From NCBI RefSeq assembly GCF_009789575.1, contig NZ_CP046908.1:3005001-3069000 (forward strand): a stretch of 64,000 nt of DNA, written 5' to 3'. The notes beneath the pieces were generated by a model. That model did not search any database, was not told the DNA's origin, and saw only the letters and a program-made list of their open reading frames with translations. Shown here one piece after another: positions 43,959 to 54,053 of this stretch (its first letter is position 1; each line of letters starts with the position of its first letter). The position numbers were made by a program, and so were the translations under genes. This DNA comes from Stappia indica. Lineage in GTDB: Bacteria > Pseudomonadota > Alphaproteobacteria > Rhizobiales > Stappiaceae.

Positions 43959-45509
43959 ATGGAAATGACACGTCGCAGCTTCGCCCTGACGGGCCTGACG
44001 GCCCTCACGGGTCTCGCCCTCGGCGGCACCTCGCTCAGCGCCTTTGCCGCCGGCAAGGCGGGAACCCTGCGCTACGGCACGGTGACCGAGGTCACCAACA
44101 TCGACCCGCACATCTATGCCGGCAATTCCTGGAAGGTGCTGATCGGCGTGCTCTATTCGCCCCTCGTCACCTTCGACACCAAGGGCGAGATCGTGCCGGC
44201 GGTGGCCGAAAGCTGGGAGCAGCCGGATGCGGCGACCATCGTCTTCCGCCTGCGCGAGGGCGTGACCTTCCATGACGGCAGCGCGCTCACCGCGGACGAC
44301 GTCGTCTTCTCGCTGGAGCGCATCCGCAATGAGGCGACCGGCGCGACGCTGCGCGGCTACCTGGTCGACTGCACCATCGCCAAGATCGACGAGCGCACGG
44401 TGGAGGTGAAGAAGTCGGAGCCCGACGCCTCGCTCCTCTCCGTCCTGGCGCTGCCCGAGGCGGCGATGGTGTCGAAGGCCTGGGTCGAGTCCGGCGTCAA
44501 CATCAAGTCGCAGGCCAACGGCACCGGTCCCTTCACGCTGGCCGAATACGAGTCCGGCGTGCGCGCGCGCCTCGCCGCCAACCCCTCCTACTTCGTCGAG
44601 GGCGAGCCGAAGCTCGAGACGGTCGACTTCCGCATGATCAAGAGCGACGACGCCCGCGTCTCGGCCCTGCGCTCGGGCCAGCTCGACATGATCGACTTCG
44701 TGCCGTGGAAGGACATCGACATGCTGGCGCGCATGCCGAACTTCGAGGTGGACTCCGCCTCCGGCGCCTTCATGAGCGTGTGGTTCAACGCCACCCGTGC
44801 GCCGTTCGACGATCCGCGGGTGCGCCGGGCGATGGCCTTCGCCGTCGACCGCGAGGCGATTTCGCGCGCCGCCTTCTTCGGCCACGGCACGCCGATCTTC
44901 TCGGTGCCGACGCCGCCGGACTCGCCCTATTTCAATGCGGACCTGAAGGGCGCCGTCTCCCTCGACCTCGAAAAGGCCAGGGCGCTTTTGGCCGAGGCCG
45001 GCCACGGCGAGGGCCTCGACATGGAGCTGATCGTCTACCAGGGCCTCGGCATCTACACCACGACCGCCCAGATCCTGCAGGCCAATCTCAAGGAGATCGG
45101 CGTCAACGTCTCGATCCGCCTGGTGGAATGGTCCGACCTCGTCTCGCGCAAGAACGGCGCGGACTACGACGCGATGATCTACGGCGTCTCCATGAAGCTG
45201 AACGACCCGGACGCCTACAGCTACTATCTCGGATCGGAATCCGCCTACTGGGCCAAGCCCATCGGCTACCGCGACGAGGACCTGGAGGCGCTGCTCGACA
45301 AGGGCCGGCAGCTCACCGACCAGGCCGAGCGCAAGGCCGTCTATGCCAAGGCGGAGGAGCGGATCCTGGAGACGATGCCGTGGATCTTCATCAACTACCG
45401 CGAACAGGCGCAGGCCTATACGCGCAAGGTGAAGGGCTATGTGCATCTCGGCGGCGCGCTGAGCGAGGCGGCCCCGGCCATCTCGCTGCCGAAGATCGCC
45501 CTCGACTGA
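43959..45509 (+). CDS. Peptide-type ABC transporter substrate-binding protein (SBP family 5)
   Basis: A 516-residue periplasmic protein. The N-terminus MTRRSFALTGLTALTGLALG contains the twin-arginine-like pattern T-R-R-x-F, so Tat export is possible. The family-5 signature includes FRLREGVTFHDGSALTADDV and FSLERI, and the second lobe carries DDPRVRRAMAFAVDREAI. It presumably delivers a small peptide or glycosyl-Asn compound to the DppBC/DppDF proteins encoded next. ATG 43959 is used (AAGGAA site); ATG 43965 is an alternative. A long GC hairpin follows it. Confidence 0.9.
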   Translation: MEMTRRSFALTGLTALTGLALGGTSLSAFAAGKAGTLRYGTVTEVTNIDPHIYAGNSWKVLIGVLYSPLVTFDTKGEIVPAVAESWEQPDAATIVFRLREGVTFHDGSALTADDVVFSLERIRNEATGATLRGYLVDCTIAKIDERTVEVKKSEPDASLLSVLALPEAAMVSKAWVESGVNIKSQANGTGPFTLAEYESGVRARLAANPSYFVEGEPKLETVDFRMIKSDDARVSALRSGQLDMIDFVPWKDIDMLARMPNFEVDSASGAFMSVWFNATRAPFDDPRVRRAMAFAVDREAISRAAFFGHGTPIFSVPTPPDSPYFNADLKGAVSLDLEKARALLAEAGHGEGLDMELIVYQGLGIYTTTAQILQANLKEIGVNVSIRLVEWSDLVSRKNGADYDAMIYGVSMKLNDPDAYSYYLGSESAYWAKPIGYRDEDLEALLDKGRQLTDQAERKAVYAKAEERILETMPWIFINYREQAQAYTRKVKGYVHLGGALSEAAPAISLPKIALD

Positions 45510-45551
45510 GGAGCGTCCTCGCCTGACCGGCTCGCCCGGCATCGCAGATCC

Positions 45552-45592
45552 GCCCGCCGCGCCCCCGCCCTTACCCGGCTGTCGCGGCGGGC
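45552..45592 (+). promoter_or_regulatory. Intra-operon hairpin after the binding-protein gene
   Basis: A perfect 10-bp stem GCCCGCCGCG/CGCGGCGGGC with a 21-base loop and no T-run lies between the binding-protein and permease genes. Such hairpins often stabilise the upstream mRNA so that binding protein outnumbers permease (family knowledge; inference here). Confidence 0.5.
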
Positions 45593-45613
45593 TCCGTTCA
45601 ACGGGAGCGTTCC

Positions 45614-46567
45614 ATGCTGAGGTTCCTCGGCCACCGGCTTTCCTCCGCCCTGCTGACGCTGGCCATCGCCGCCGTGGCGGTGTTCCTCGTCGCCCGCATG
45701 ATCCCCGGCGATCCGGTGATGATCATGCTGGGCGAGGCCACCGGCGGCGATCCGGCGGCGGTTGCGCGCATGCGCAACGAACTGGGCCTCGACCGGTCGC
45801 TGTTCGTCCAGTTCGGCAACTGGGCGATGCGCCTGCTGCAGGGCGATTTCGGCGTCTCGATCCGCTCCGGCCAGCCGGTGCTCGACGACCTGCTGCTGCG
45901 CATTCCCCGCAGCCTGGAACTCATCGCCGGCGGATTGCTGGTCGCGGTGCTGCTCGGCCTGCCGCTCGGCATCGTCTCGGCGCGCAACCGCGGCCGCCTG
46001 TCCGGCGCGATCAGCTCCATCGTCTCGGTGATCGGCTTTTCCGCGCCCGTCTTCGTCTCGGGCGTCATCCTCGTGGTCGTCTTCGGCGTCTGGTTGCAGG
46101 TGCTGCCCTCCTCCGGCTACGTGCCCTTCGCCGACGATCCGCTGCTGCACCTGTCCTGCCTCGTCCTGCCCTCGCTGGCCATCGGGCTGAACTTCATGGG
46201 CGTCGTCGCCCGCGTCACCCGCGCCAGCCTGATCGACACGATGGACAACGACTATGTGGCGCTCGCCCGCGCCAAGGGCCTGTCGCGGGGGCGGGCGATG
46301 ATCCGCCATGCGCTGCCCAACGCCATGGTGCCGGTGATCGCCATCGTCGGCATCCGCGCCGGCAACCTGCTCGGCGGCACGGTGATCGTCGAGGCGCTGT
46401 TCGACTGGCCGGGCCTCAGCTCGCTGCTGGTCAGCGCCTCCTTCTCGCGCGACTACCCGGTGATCCAGGGCAGCCTGATCGCCATCTTCGCGATCTTCAT
46501 CCTCATCAGCCTGCTGATCGACCTGGCGCAGAGCTTCTTCGACCCGCGCGTGAGGGCCGCCGCATGA
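45614..46567 (+). CDS. DppB/OppB-family ABC permease
   Basis: A 317-residue permease with the usual start MLRFLGHRLSSALLTLAIAA, a periplasmic ARMIPGDPV loop, about six membrane helices, and the coupling motif ARAKGLSRGRAMIRHALPNA near residues 218-238. It overlaps the DppC-like gene by 4 bp (46564-46567). It forms the pore with DppC for the substrate carried by the protein encoded at 43959. Confidence 0.92.
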   Translation: MLRFLGHRLSSALLTLAIAAVAVFLVARMIPGDPVMIMLGEATGGDPAAVARMRNELGLDRSLFVQFGNWAMRLLQGDFGVSIRSGQPVLDDLLLRIPRSLELIAGGLLVAVLLGLPLGIVSARNRGRLSGAISSIVSVIGFSAPVFVSGVILVVVFGVWLQVLPSSGYVPFADDPLLHLSCLVLPSLAIGLNFMGVVARVTRASLIDTMDNDYVALARAKGLSRGRAMIRHALPNAMVPVIAIVGIRAGNLLGGTVIVEALFDWPGLSSLLVSASFSRDYPVIQGSLIAIFAIFILISLLIDLAQSFFDPRVRAAA

Positions 46568-47411
46568 CGACCACCTTCCTCTCGACCCTGCTGCGCGAGC
46601 TGACGAGCCGGCGGAACCTTGCCGCCTCTGCCGCCTTGCTGTTCCTTCTGGTCGTCGCGGTGCTCTCCGCCGCCGCGCCCCTGCTGCCGATCCAGGACCC
46701 GCTGGCCATCGACACGCTGAACATCCTCTCCGGCCCCTCGCAGGCGCACTGGCTGGGCACCGACGAGCTCGGCCGGGACATCCTGTCGCGCATCATCCAT
46801 GGCGGGCGCGTCTCGCTCGGCGTCGCCCTGTCGGCGGTGCTGCTCGCCGGCGTGCTCGGCACCTTCCTCGGCGTGCTGATCGGCTTTTGCGGTCCCCGCG
46901 TCGAGGCGGTCGCCATGCGGCTGATCGACGTCTTCGTGTCGCTGCCGGAGATCTTCGTCGCCCTGATCGCGCTGGCGCTGCTGGGCGGGGGGCTGGGCAC
47001 GCTGATCGGCACGATCGGGCTGATCTACTGCCCGCAATTCGCCCGCGTCGTCTACAACATGACCCGCTCGATCCGCGCCCGCGAGCATGTGCTGGCGGCC
47101 CGCTCGCTCGGCGCCGGCCGGCTCTGGCTGATCCGCCACGAGGCGCTGCCCAACCTTTATTCGATCATCGCCGTGCAGGCCTCGGTCACCTTCTCCTTCG
47201 CGCTGCTGATGGAGGCGGGGCTCAGCTTCCTCGGCCTCGGCGTGCAGCCGCCGACCCCGTCCTGGGGCCAGATGGTCGGTATTCTCAAGAACTACATCTA
47301 CATCAACCCCTGGGCCGCCGTGTTCCCCGGCCTTGCCCTGTTCTTCGTGGTGCTCGCGGTCAATCTCGTCGGCGACCTGCTGCAGGACGTGCTCAATCCG
47401 GAGCTGCGCAA

Positions 47412-47415
<4 letters not shown>
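46564..47415 (+). CDS. DppC/OppC-family ABC permease
   Basis: A 283-residue permease. Family features are HWLGTDELGRDILSRIIHGG, six hydrophobic segments, AARSLGAGRLWLIRHEALPN as the coupling loop and SFLGLGVQPPTPSWGQM near the C-terminus. It overlaps both neighbours by 4 bp, so it is translated in tight coupling with DppB and the fused ATPase. Confidence 0.92.
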
Positions 47416-49154
<1,739 letters not shown>

Positions 49155-49235
49155 GCGGGCAGGCGTCTTCCCGCGCGACATTCGGGCGCAAGCCGCAGCG
49201 TCGGTCGGCGCTCGACGGGCGGGCCGGCTTGCGCA

Positions 49236-49898
49236 ATGATGCCGGGCATTGGACGACTTGTGCCGCGGGCGTTTTGCCCGCCCTGCCGGGATCTGCGTGT
49301 GACCAAGACGAAACGGCCGGCCCGTGCGGGTCTCTGGCGATGGCTGCGGCGCGGGGCGTTGACCCTTGCCGCCGTCCTTGTCCTGTGCGTCGGCCATGCG
49401 GTCCTGCTGCAGCTGACGGGCAACCTCCACACGGTCGTCGCCGGCGAGCTCTACCGCTCCGCCCAGCCGTCCGGCGAGGACATCGCCAGTCAGCGCGAGC
49501 GTTTCGGCATCCGCACCATCCTCAACCTGCGCGGCGCCAGCCCCGGTGCCCCCTGGTACGAGGGCGAACGCGCGGCGGCCGAGCAGCTCGGCATCGGCCA
49601 TCTCGACTTCGCCATGTCCGAAAGCCTGGTTCTGTCGCGGAGCGAAGCGGAGCAGCTGGTGACCTTGATGCGCGAGGCGCCCAAGCCGCTGCTCATCCAT
49701 TGCCGCGCCGGCTCGGACCGCACGGGCCTTGCCGCCTCCCTCTACATGGCCGCCATCGCGGGGGCGGACGAGGAGGAGGCCGAGGCGCAGCTGTCCTTCC
49801 GCTTCGGCCACGTGCCGCTGCCCTGGCTGTCGCGGGCCTGGCCGATGGACGAGAGCTTCGAGCAGCTGGAGCACTGGCTGGGCTTCACCGCCTCCTGA
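49236..49898 (+). CDS. Membrane-anchored protein tyrosine / dual-specificity phosphatase
   Basis: A 220-residue protein. After a basic N-terminus a single hydrophobic helix (ALTLAAVLVLCVGHAVLLQL, residues ~41-60) should anchor it in the inner membrane with the catalytic domain outside the cytoplasm. The P-loop is LLIHCRAGSDRTGLAA (HCxxGxxR) near residues 150-165. ELYRSAQPS and LNLRGASPG are typical of the family of DSP-like proteins. No Asp loop was clearly assigned. The start may be GTG 49299, which leaves the helix intact. It stands alone; the substrate is unknown. Confidence 0.8.
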   Translation: MMPGIGRLVPRAFCPPCRDLRVTKTKRPARAGLWRWLRRGALTLAAVLVLCVGHAVLLQLTGNLHTVVAGELYRSAQPSGEDIASQRERFGIRTILNLRGASPGAPWYEGERAAAEQLGIGHLDFAMSESLVLSRSEAEQLVTLMREAPKPLLIHCRAGSDRTGLAASLYMAAIAGADEEEAEAQLSFRFGHVPLPWLSRAWPMDESFEQLEHWLGFTAS

Positions 49899-50030
49899 GT
49901 CGTGCGCCGGCCGCGTTAGCCCGCCTCATCTTCTCCTGACGAAAACTCAGCAGCCGACGGCCTTCGTCCGTGCTCAACTGTCCCCGGCGGTCCGCATCCA
50001 GGCGGGCCGCCGACAAGGACGATTGCGCAT

Positions 50031-50624
50031 ATGGATCCCACCTCGCTGACGGCGCTTGCCATCTATGCCTTCGTGATGTCGATCACGCCGGGCCCCAACA
50101 ATCTGATGCTGACCACCTCCGGCCTCGTCTTCGGCATGGCCCGCACCTGGCCGCATATCCTCGGCATTCCCTTCGGCGTCGCGGTGCAGCTGAGCGCGGT
50201 CGGTGCCGGCCTCGGCGCCGTTTTCGCGGTGGAGCCGCGGCTGCAGGTGGTGCTGAAGGTCGTGGGCACGCTCTATCTGCTGTGGCTGGCGGCCAAGCTC
50301 TGGCGCGCCGGCGAATTGCGCGATGCCTCCATGGTCCGCCCCATCGGCTTCTTCCAGGCCGCCGCCTTCCAGTTCGTCAATCCCAAGGCCTGGCTGATCG
50401 CCGGCACGGTGATCGCCGCCTTCGTCGCGCCGGGCGAGGGCTATGCCGGCCGGCTGGCGCTGGTCTGCCTCGTCTTCGCGGTGGTCGGCGTGCCCTGCAT
50501 GTCGGTCTGGGCCGCCTTCGGGGCGGGGCTGCGGCAAGTGCTCAAGGACCGGCGCAAGCTGCTGCTGGTCAACCGGACGATGGCCGCGCTCGCCGCCCTG
50601 ACCGCCGTGCTGTTCTGGCTGTGA
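50031..50624 (+). CDS. LysE/RhtB-family exporter
   Basis: A 197-residue inner-membrane protein with five to six hydrophobic helices and the LysE signature SITPGPNNLMLTTSGLVFG near residues 17-35. FQFVNPKAWLIAGTVIAAFV follows near 113-132. It exports amino acids or their derivatives. It is followed after 14 bp by two cupin genes that overlap each other, which may make one transcription unit. Confidence 0.92.
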   Translation: MDPTSLTALAIYAFVMSITPGPNNLMLTTSGLVFGMARTWPHILGIPFGVAVQLSAVGAGLGAVFAVEPRLQVVLKVVGTLYLLWLAAKLWRAGELRDASMVRPIGFFQAAAFQFVNPKAWLIAGTVIAAFVAPGEGYAGRLALVCLVFAVVGVPCMSVWAAFGAGLRQVLKDRRKLLLVNRTMAALAALTAVLFWL

Positions 50625-50638
50625 GACGAGAGAGCCCG

Positions 50639-51079
50639 ATGCCCCGTGAAACCGGAACCGCCGTCGCCGTCGCCGCCGCCATCGCCCTCACCGAGGCGGG
50701 CGCCGACAATCTCTACGCCTGGGGCGAGGGGTGCCTCGGCTGGCGCCTGCTGGAGCAGGAGGGCCTGCAACTACGCCAGGAGCTGATGCAGCCTGGCACC
50801 AGCGAGACCCCGCATCTGCATCGCCATGCCCGCCAGGTCTTCTATGTGCTGGAGGGCGAGATGACCCTGCGCATGCCGGAGGGAACGCTGCGCGCCCGCC
50901 CGCGCCAGGCGATCCACGTTCCGCCCGGCCGGCCGCACTGGGTGCGCAACGACGGGGCCGGCGATCTGGTCTTCGTTCTCGTCTCTTCCCCTTCGACCGC
51001 CGGCGACCGCATCGAGGTCGAGACGGACGGCTGGACGCCTCTTACCTCCCGCGATGCAAACGAGAGAGATGACCGATGA
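50639..51079 (+). CDS. Cupin-domain protein
   Basis: A 146-residue single-cupin protein. The cupin motif 1 is TSETPHLHRHARQVFYVLEGEMTLRMPEG-like (residues ~60-88, with His-x-His and Glu), and motif 2 is ARPRQAIHVPPGRPHWVRN. A metal site is therefore likely. The substrate is unknown. The ATG at 50639 is chosen because upstream sequence in the frame lies within the LysE gene. It overlaps the second cupin by 4 bp. Confidence 0.82.
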   Translation: MPRETGTAVAVAAAIALTEAGADNLYAWGEGCLGWRLLEQEGLQLRQELMQPGTSETPHLHRHARQVFYVLEGEMTLRMPEGTLRARPRQAIHVPPGRPHWVRNDGAGDLVFVLVSSPSTAGDRIEVETDGWTPLTSRDANERDDR

Positions 51080-51588
51080 CCTCCCCGATCGTGCGGCCCC
51101 CGATCGTGCGGCCCGACGCCCTGCGGCTCCAGACCCAGCGCCATGGCGAGAGCTTCGAGGCCGGCACCGCGCCGATTGCCGCGCCGCTCGGCGCCCGCCA
51201 TCTCGGCGCGCGCTATGTGGAGGTGCCGGCCGGCAAGAAGGCCTGGCCGTTCCATTGCCACCACGCCAATGACGAGATGTTCGTGATCCTCGCCGGCTCC
51301 GGCCGGCTGCGCTACGGGGGCGATGAACACCCGGTCAGTGCCGGCGATGTCGTCGTCTGCCCGGCCGGCGGCCCGCAGACCGCGCACCAGCTGATCGCCG
51401 GGCCGGAGGCGCCGCTGCGCTATCTCGCCATCAGCAGCATGCGCGAGCCGGACGTGATGGAATATCCCGACAGCGGCAAGCTGGCGGTCTTTGCCGGCTC
51501 CGCCCCCGGCGGCGACAAGGCGGCGCGGCGGCTGGACCTGGTGCTGCGCGGCGATGCGACCGCCGGTTACTGGGACGGCGAGGACTGA
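51076..51588 (+). CDS. Cupin-domain protein
   Basis: A 170-residue cupin protein. Motif 1 is WPFHCHHANDEMFVILAGSG (residues ~56-75) with two His and Glu; motif 2 includes VSAGDVVVCPAGGPQTAHQLI. The C-terminal EPDVMEYPDSGKLAVFAGSAP resembles cupins linked to sugar or polyamine metabolism. It starts in an ATGA overlap with the previous cupin, and its last 22 bp overlap the end of the convergent LysR gene. Confidence 0.85.
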   Translation: MTSPIVRPPIVRPDALRLQTQRHGESFEAGTAPIAAPLGARHLGARYVEVPAGKKAWPFHCHHANDEMFVILAGSGRLRYGGDEHPVSAGDVVVCPAGGPQTAHQLIAGPEAPLRYLAISSMREPDVMEYPDSGKLAVFAGSAPGGDKAARRLDLVLRGDATAGYWDGED

Positions 51589-52466
51589 GCCGCCTCGGCC
51601 AGCAGCCAGGCGCGCACGTTGCGGATCCGCCGGTCGCGCTCCAGCGCCGGCGGATAGCACAGATAGTAGCCGGCGTCGGCCGGCACCTGGTGGCCGAACA
51701 GCGGCTTGAGCCGCCCGGCGGCAATGTCCTGTCCGGCGATCTCGATCCCGGCCAGCGTCACGCCGGCCCCGTCGATGGCGGCCTTGAGGCCGAGCCCGGC
51801 GGAATCGACGATGGTCACCGCCGCCGGCTGCAGCGGCCCGCCCGGCAGCGAGGCGTTCCAGCGGGCGAAGTTCTCCCGCCGGTTCTGCGACAGGAAGAGG
51901 TTCGTGCGGCCGACAAGGGCGCGCAGCCCATCCTCGCCGCCGGCCGCGACCAGCGACGGCGCGCCGAGCAGCCCGACCGTCTCCTCGAACAATCGCTCCG
52001 CGATGACGCCCGGCCACTGGCCGTCGCCATGCCGCACGGCCGCATCCGCCGCCCCGGCCGAAATATCCGCCCGGTCCTGGCCGGTCGAGATCAGCAGCTC
52101 GAAGCCGGCCCGGGCGAAAGGATAGCGGCTCAGCCGCGGCGACAGCCAATGCGCGGCGAAGGTCGGCAGCATCGACAGGCGCAAGGGGCCGAGCTTGCGC
52201 TCGCTCCTGACCAGCCCCACCGCCCCGGCGATCCGGCCGAAGCCCGCCGTCAGCTCCGGCGACAGCATGCGCCCGGTTTCCGTCAGCTCCAGCCGCGGCC
52301 CGACCCGCCGCATCAGCTCCACGCCCAGCACCGTTTCCAGCACGCGCAGCTGGTGGCTCACCGCCGACGGCGTCACGCCGATCTCGCCCGCCGCCTCCTT
52401 GATCGACAGATGGCGGGCCGCCGCCTCGAAGGCGCGCAGCGCCGTCAAGGGCACGCCGAGCCGCAT
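51567..52466 (-). CDS. LysR-family regulator (GcvA-like)
   Basis: A 299-residue LysR protein. The HTH is at residues ~5-65 (LTALRAFEAAARHLSIKEAA, VTPSAVSHQLRVLE), in the GcvA/TrpI-type pattern PLxALRAFEAAAR. The effector domain has LRLSMLPTFAAHWLSPRL and ADAAVRHGDGQWPG. The start is ATG 52466, as upstream in-frame ATGs add non-homologous sequence. Its 3' end overlaps the convergent cupin by 22 bp. Candidate target: the LysE-cupin unit (inference). Confidence 0.88.
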   Translation of the reverse strand: MRLGVPLTALRAFEAAARHLSIKEAAGEIGVTPSAVSHQLRVLETVLGVELMRRVGPRLELTETGRMLSPELTAGFGRIAGAVGLVRSERKLGPLRLSMLPTFAAHWLSPRLSRYPFARAGFELLISTGQDRADISAGAADAAVRHGDGQWPGVIAERLFEETVGLLGAPSLVAAGGEDGLRALVGRTNLFLSQNRRENFARWNASLPGGPLQPAAVTIVDSAGLGLKAAIDGAGVTLAGIEIAGQDIAAGRLKPLFGHQVPADAGYYLCYPPALERDRRIRNVRAWLLAEAAQSSPSQ

Positions 52467-52594
52467 GGCGCGGCCGCTCTCCTGCGGCGGCGAGGGGGCG
52501 GATGAGGGGGCGGGTGAGAGGCAAGGAGCATGCTGGAGCATCTGGGGTCCGATCCGGTCAGGCAGGACTTTCACGATCCGGGATGCTATTGGCT

Positions 52595-52635
52595 GTGACA
52601 CTTTGTTAAAACAGGAAAAGTGTCACGTTACACTT
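52595..52635. promoter_or_regulatory. Three-half-site operator before the MocR gene
   Basis: GTGACACTTT (52595-52604) and its complement AAAGTGTCAC (52617-52626) form a perfect 10-bp inverted repeat with 12-bp spacing. A third copy, GTTACACTT (52627-52635), follows directly. They lie between the divergent LysR and MocR genes and reach to within 13 bp of the MocR ATG, so autoregulation is likely. Confidence 0.6.
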
Positions 52636-52648
52636 GAGGAGATTTCGC

Positions 52649-54043
52649 ATGCGCCTGCGCTCGCCCTGGCAGCCCCGCCTGGCGGAAGGGTCCGGCCCGC
52701 CCGGCGAACGGCTCGCCGCCGCCCTGTCGCAGGACATCCTGTCGGGGGAGCTTGCCGTCGGCGCGCGCCTTCCCGCGCAGCGCGATCTTGCCTGGCGCCT
52801 CGGCATCGGCCTTGGCACCGTGACCAAGGCCTATGCGCTGCTGGAGCGGCGCGGGTTGCTGCGCTCGGTGCGCGGCTCGGGCAGCTTCGTCGCCGCGACG
52901 GAGGCGCGCAAGGGGCCGCTCGTCGACCTGTCGCGCAACGCCCCGCCCTCCGGCGTCAGCGAGCGGCTGCTTGCCCGCACCCTGGCCGCCGTTTCCCGCA
53001 GGCTCGATGCGGATGTGTTCAACACCTACCCGCCGGTCGCCGGCCATGCCCGCTACCGCAACGAGATGGCCCGCTGGTTCCGCCGGCTCGGCATGGAGGC
53101 CGATCCCGAATGCCTGCTGCTGGCGGGCGGGGCCCAGCATGCGCTCGCCGTCGCGCTCTCGGTCCTTTGCGGTCCGGGCGGCACGCTGCTGGTCGAGGCG
53201 CAGACCTATCCCGGCGTGCTGACGCTCGCCCGGCATATGGGCCTGCGCGTCGTCGGCGTCGCCATGGACGGCGAAGGCATGCTGCCCGATGCCCTGGACA
53301 GGACCTTGCACGACCTTCAAGGGCAGTCGGGCGGCATCGCGGTCTACCTGACCCCGACCATGCAGAACCCGACCACCGGCTCGATGGGGCGCGGCCGGCG
53401 CGAGGCGATCGTCGCGGTCTGCCGGGCGCGCGACGCAATGCTGGTGGAGGACGACGTCTACACGCTGGCGCCGGAGGCGGAGTTTCCCCCGCTTGCCGGC
53501 CTTGCGCCCGAGCGCGTCGTCTACATCAACAGCCTGTCGAAGACCTTGAACCCCTCCTTGCGCGTCGGCGCGCTCGTCGTTCCTCCGGCCCTTGTCGCCC
53601 GTACGGAAGCTGCGCTCCATGCCAGCGGGCTGATGATCTCGCCGCTCGGCTGCGTGGTGATGGAGCAATGGGTGCTGGACGGTACGGCCGAGGCCATCGG
53701 CACCGCCATCCGCGAGGAGGCGCAGCGACGCCGGGCGCTTGCCGGTGCGATCCTCGGCTCCGCGACGCGCGACGCGCGCCATGTCGGCTATCACGTCTGG
53801 TTGCCTCTCCAGGCCGGACAGGCCGCAGCGCTGGAGACCGCTGCCCGGGCGCTGGGCATCCTCGTCACGCCGCCCGCCTCCACCGCCGCTGCGCCCGGCA
53901 CGCCGGGGGACGATGCCTCTAGCGGCGTGCGGCTTTGCCTCGGTGCCCCCGCCATCGACGAGCTGGAGACGGCCCTTCGCGCCATTGCCGGCCTTGTCGA
54001 AAATCTCGGGGTCGGTGCGTCGGCGCCGTCCGTTCTCGCCTGA
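52649..54043 (+). CDS. MocR-family regulator (GntR HTH plus aminotransferase domain)
   Basis: A 464-residue protein. Residues ~15-85 form a GntR winged HTH (GARLPAQRDLAWRLGIGLGT, LRSVRGSGSFV), and ~90-455 an aminotransferase-like domain with AGGAQHALAVAL, YLTPTMQNPTT, VEDDVYTLAPEA and the PLP-Lys segment YINSLSKTLNPSLRVGA. PLP or a PLP adduct is probably the effector. ATG 52649 lies 8 bases after AGGAG; an earlier in-frame TTG is less likely. It is divergent from the LysR gene, with the three-half-site operator between. Confidence 0.88.
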   Translation: MRLRSPWQPRLAEGSGPPGERLAAALSQDILSGELAVGARLPAQRDLAWRLGIGLGTVTKAYALLERRGLLRSVRGSGSFVAATEARKGPLVDLSRNAPPSGVSERLLARTLAAVSRRLDADVFNTYPPVAGHARYRNEMARWFRRLGMEADPECLLLAGGAQHALAVALSVLCGPGGTLLVEAQTYPGVLTLARHMGLRVVGVAMDGEGMLPDALDRTLHDLQGQSGGIAVYLTPTMQNPTTGSMGRGRREAIVAVCRARDAMLVEDDVYTLAPEAEFPPLAGLAPERVVYINSLSKTLNPSLRVGALVVPPALVARTEAALHASGLMISPLGCVVMEQWVLDGTAEAIGTAIREEAQRRRALAGAILGSATRDARHVGYHVWLPLQAGQAAALETAARALGILVTPPASTAAAPGTPGDDASSGVRLCLGAPAIDELETALRAIAGLVENLGVGASAPSVLA

Positions 54044-54053
54044 GGCAGGCGGC

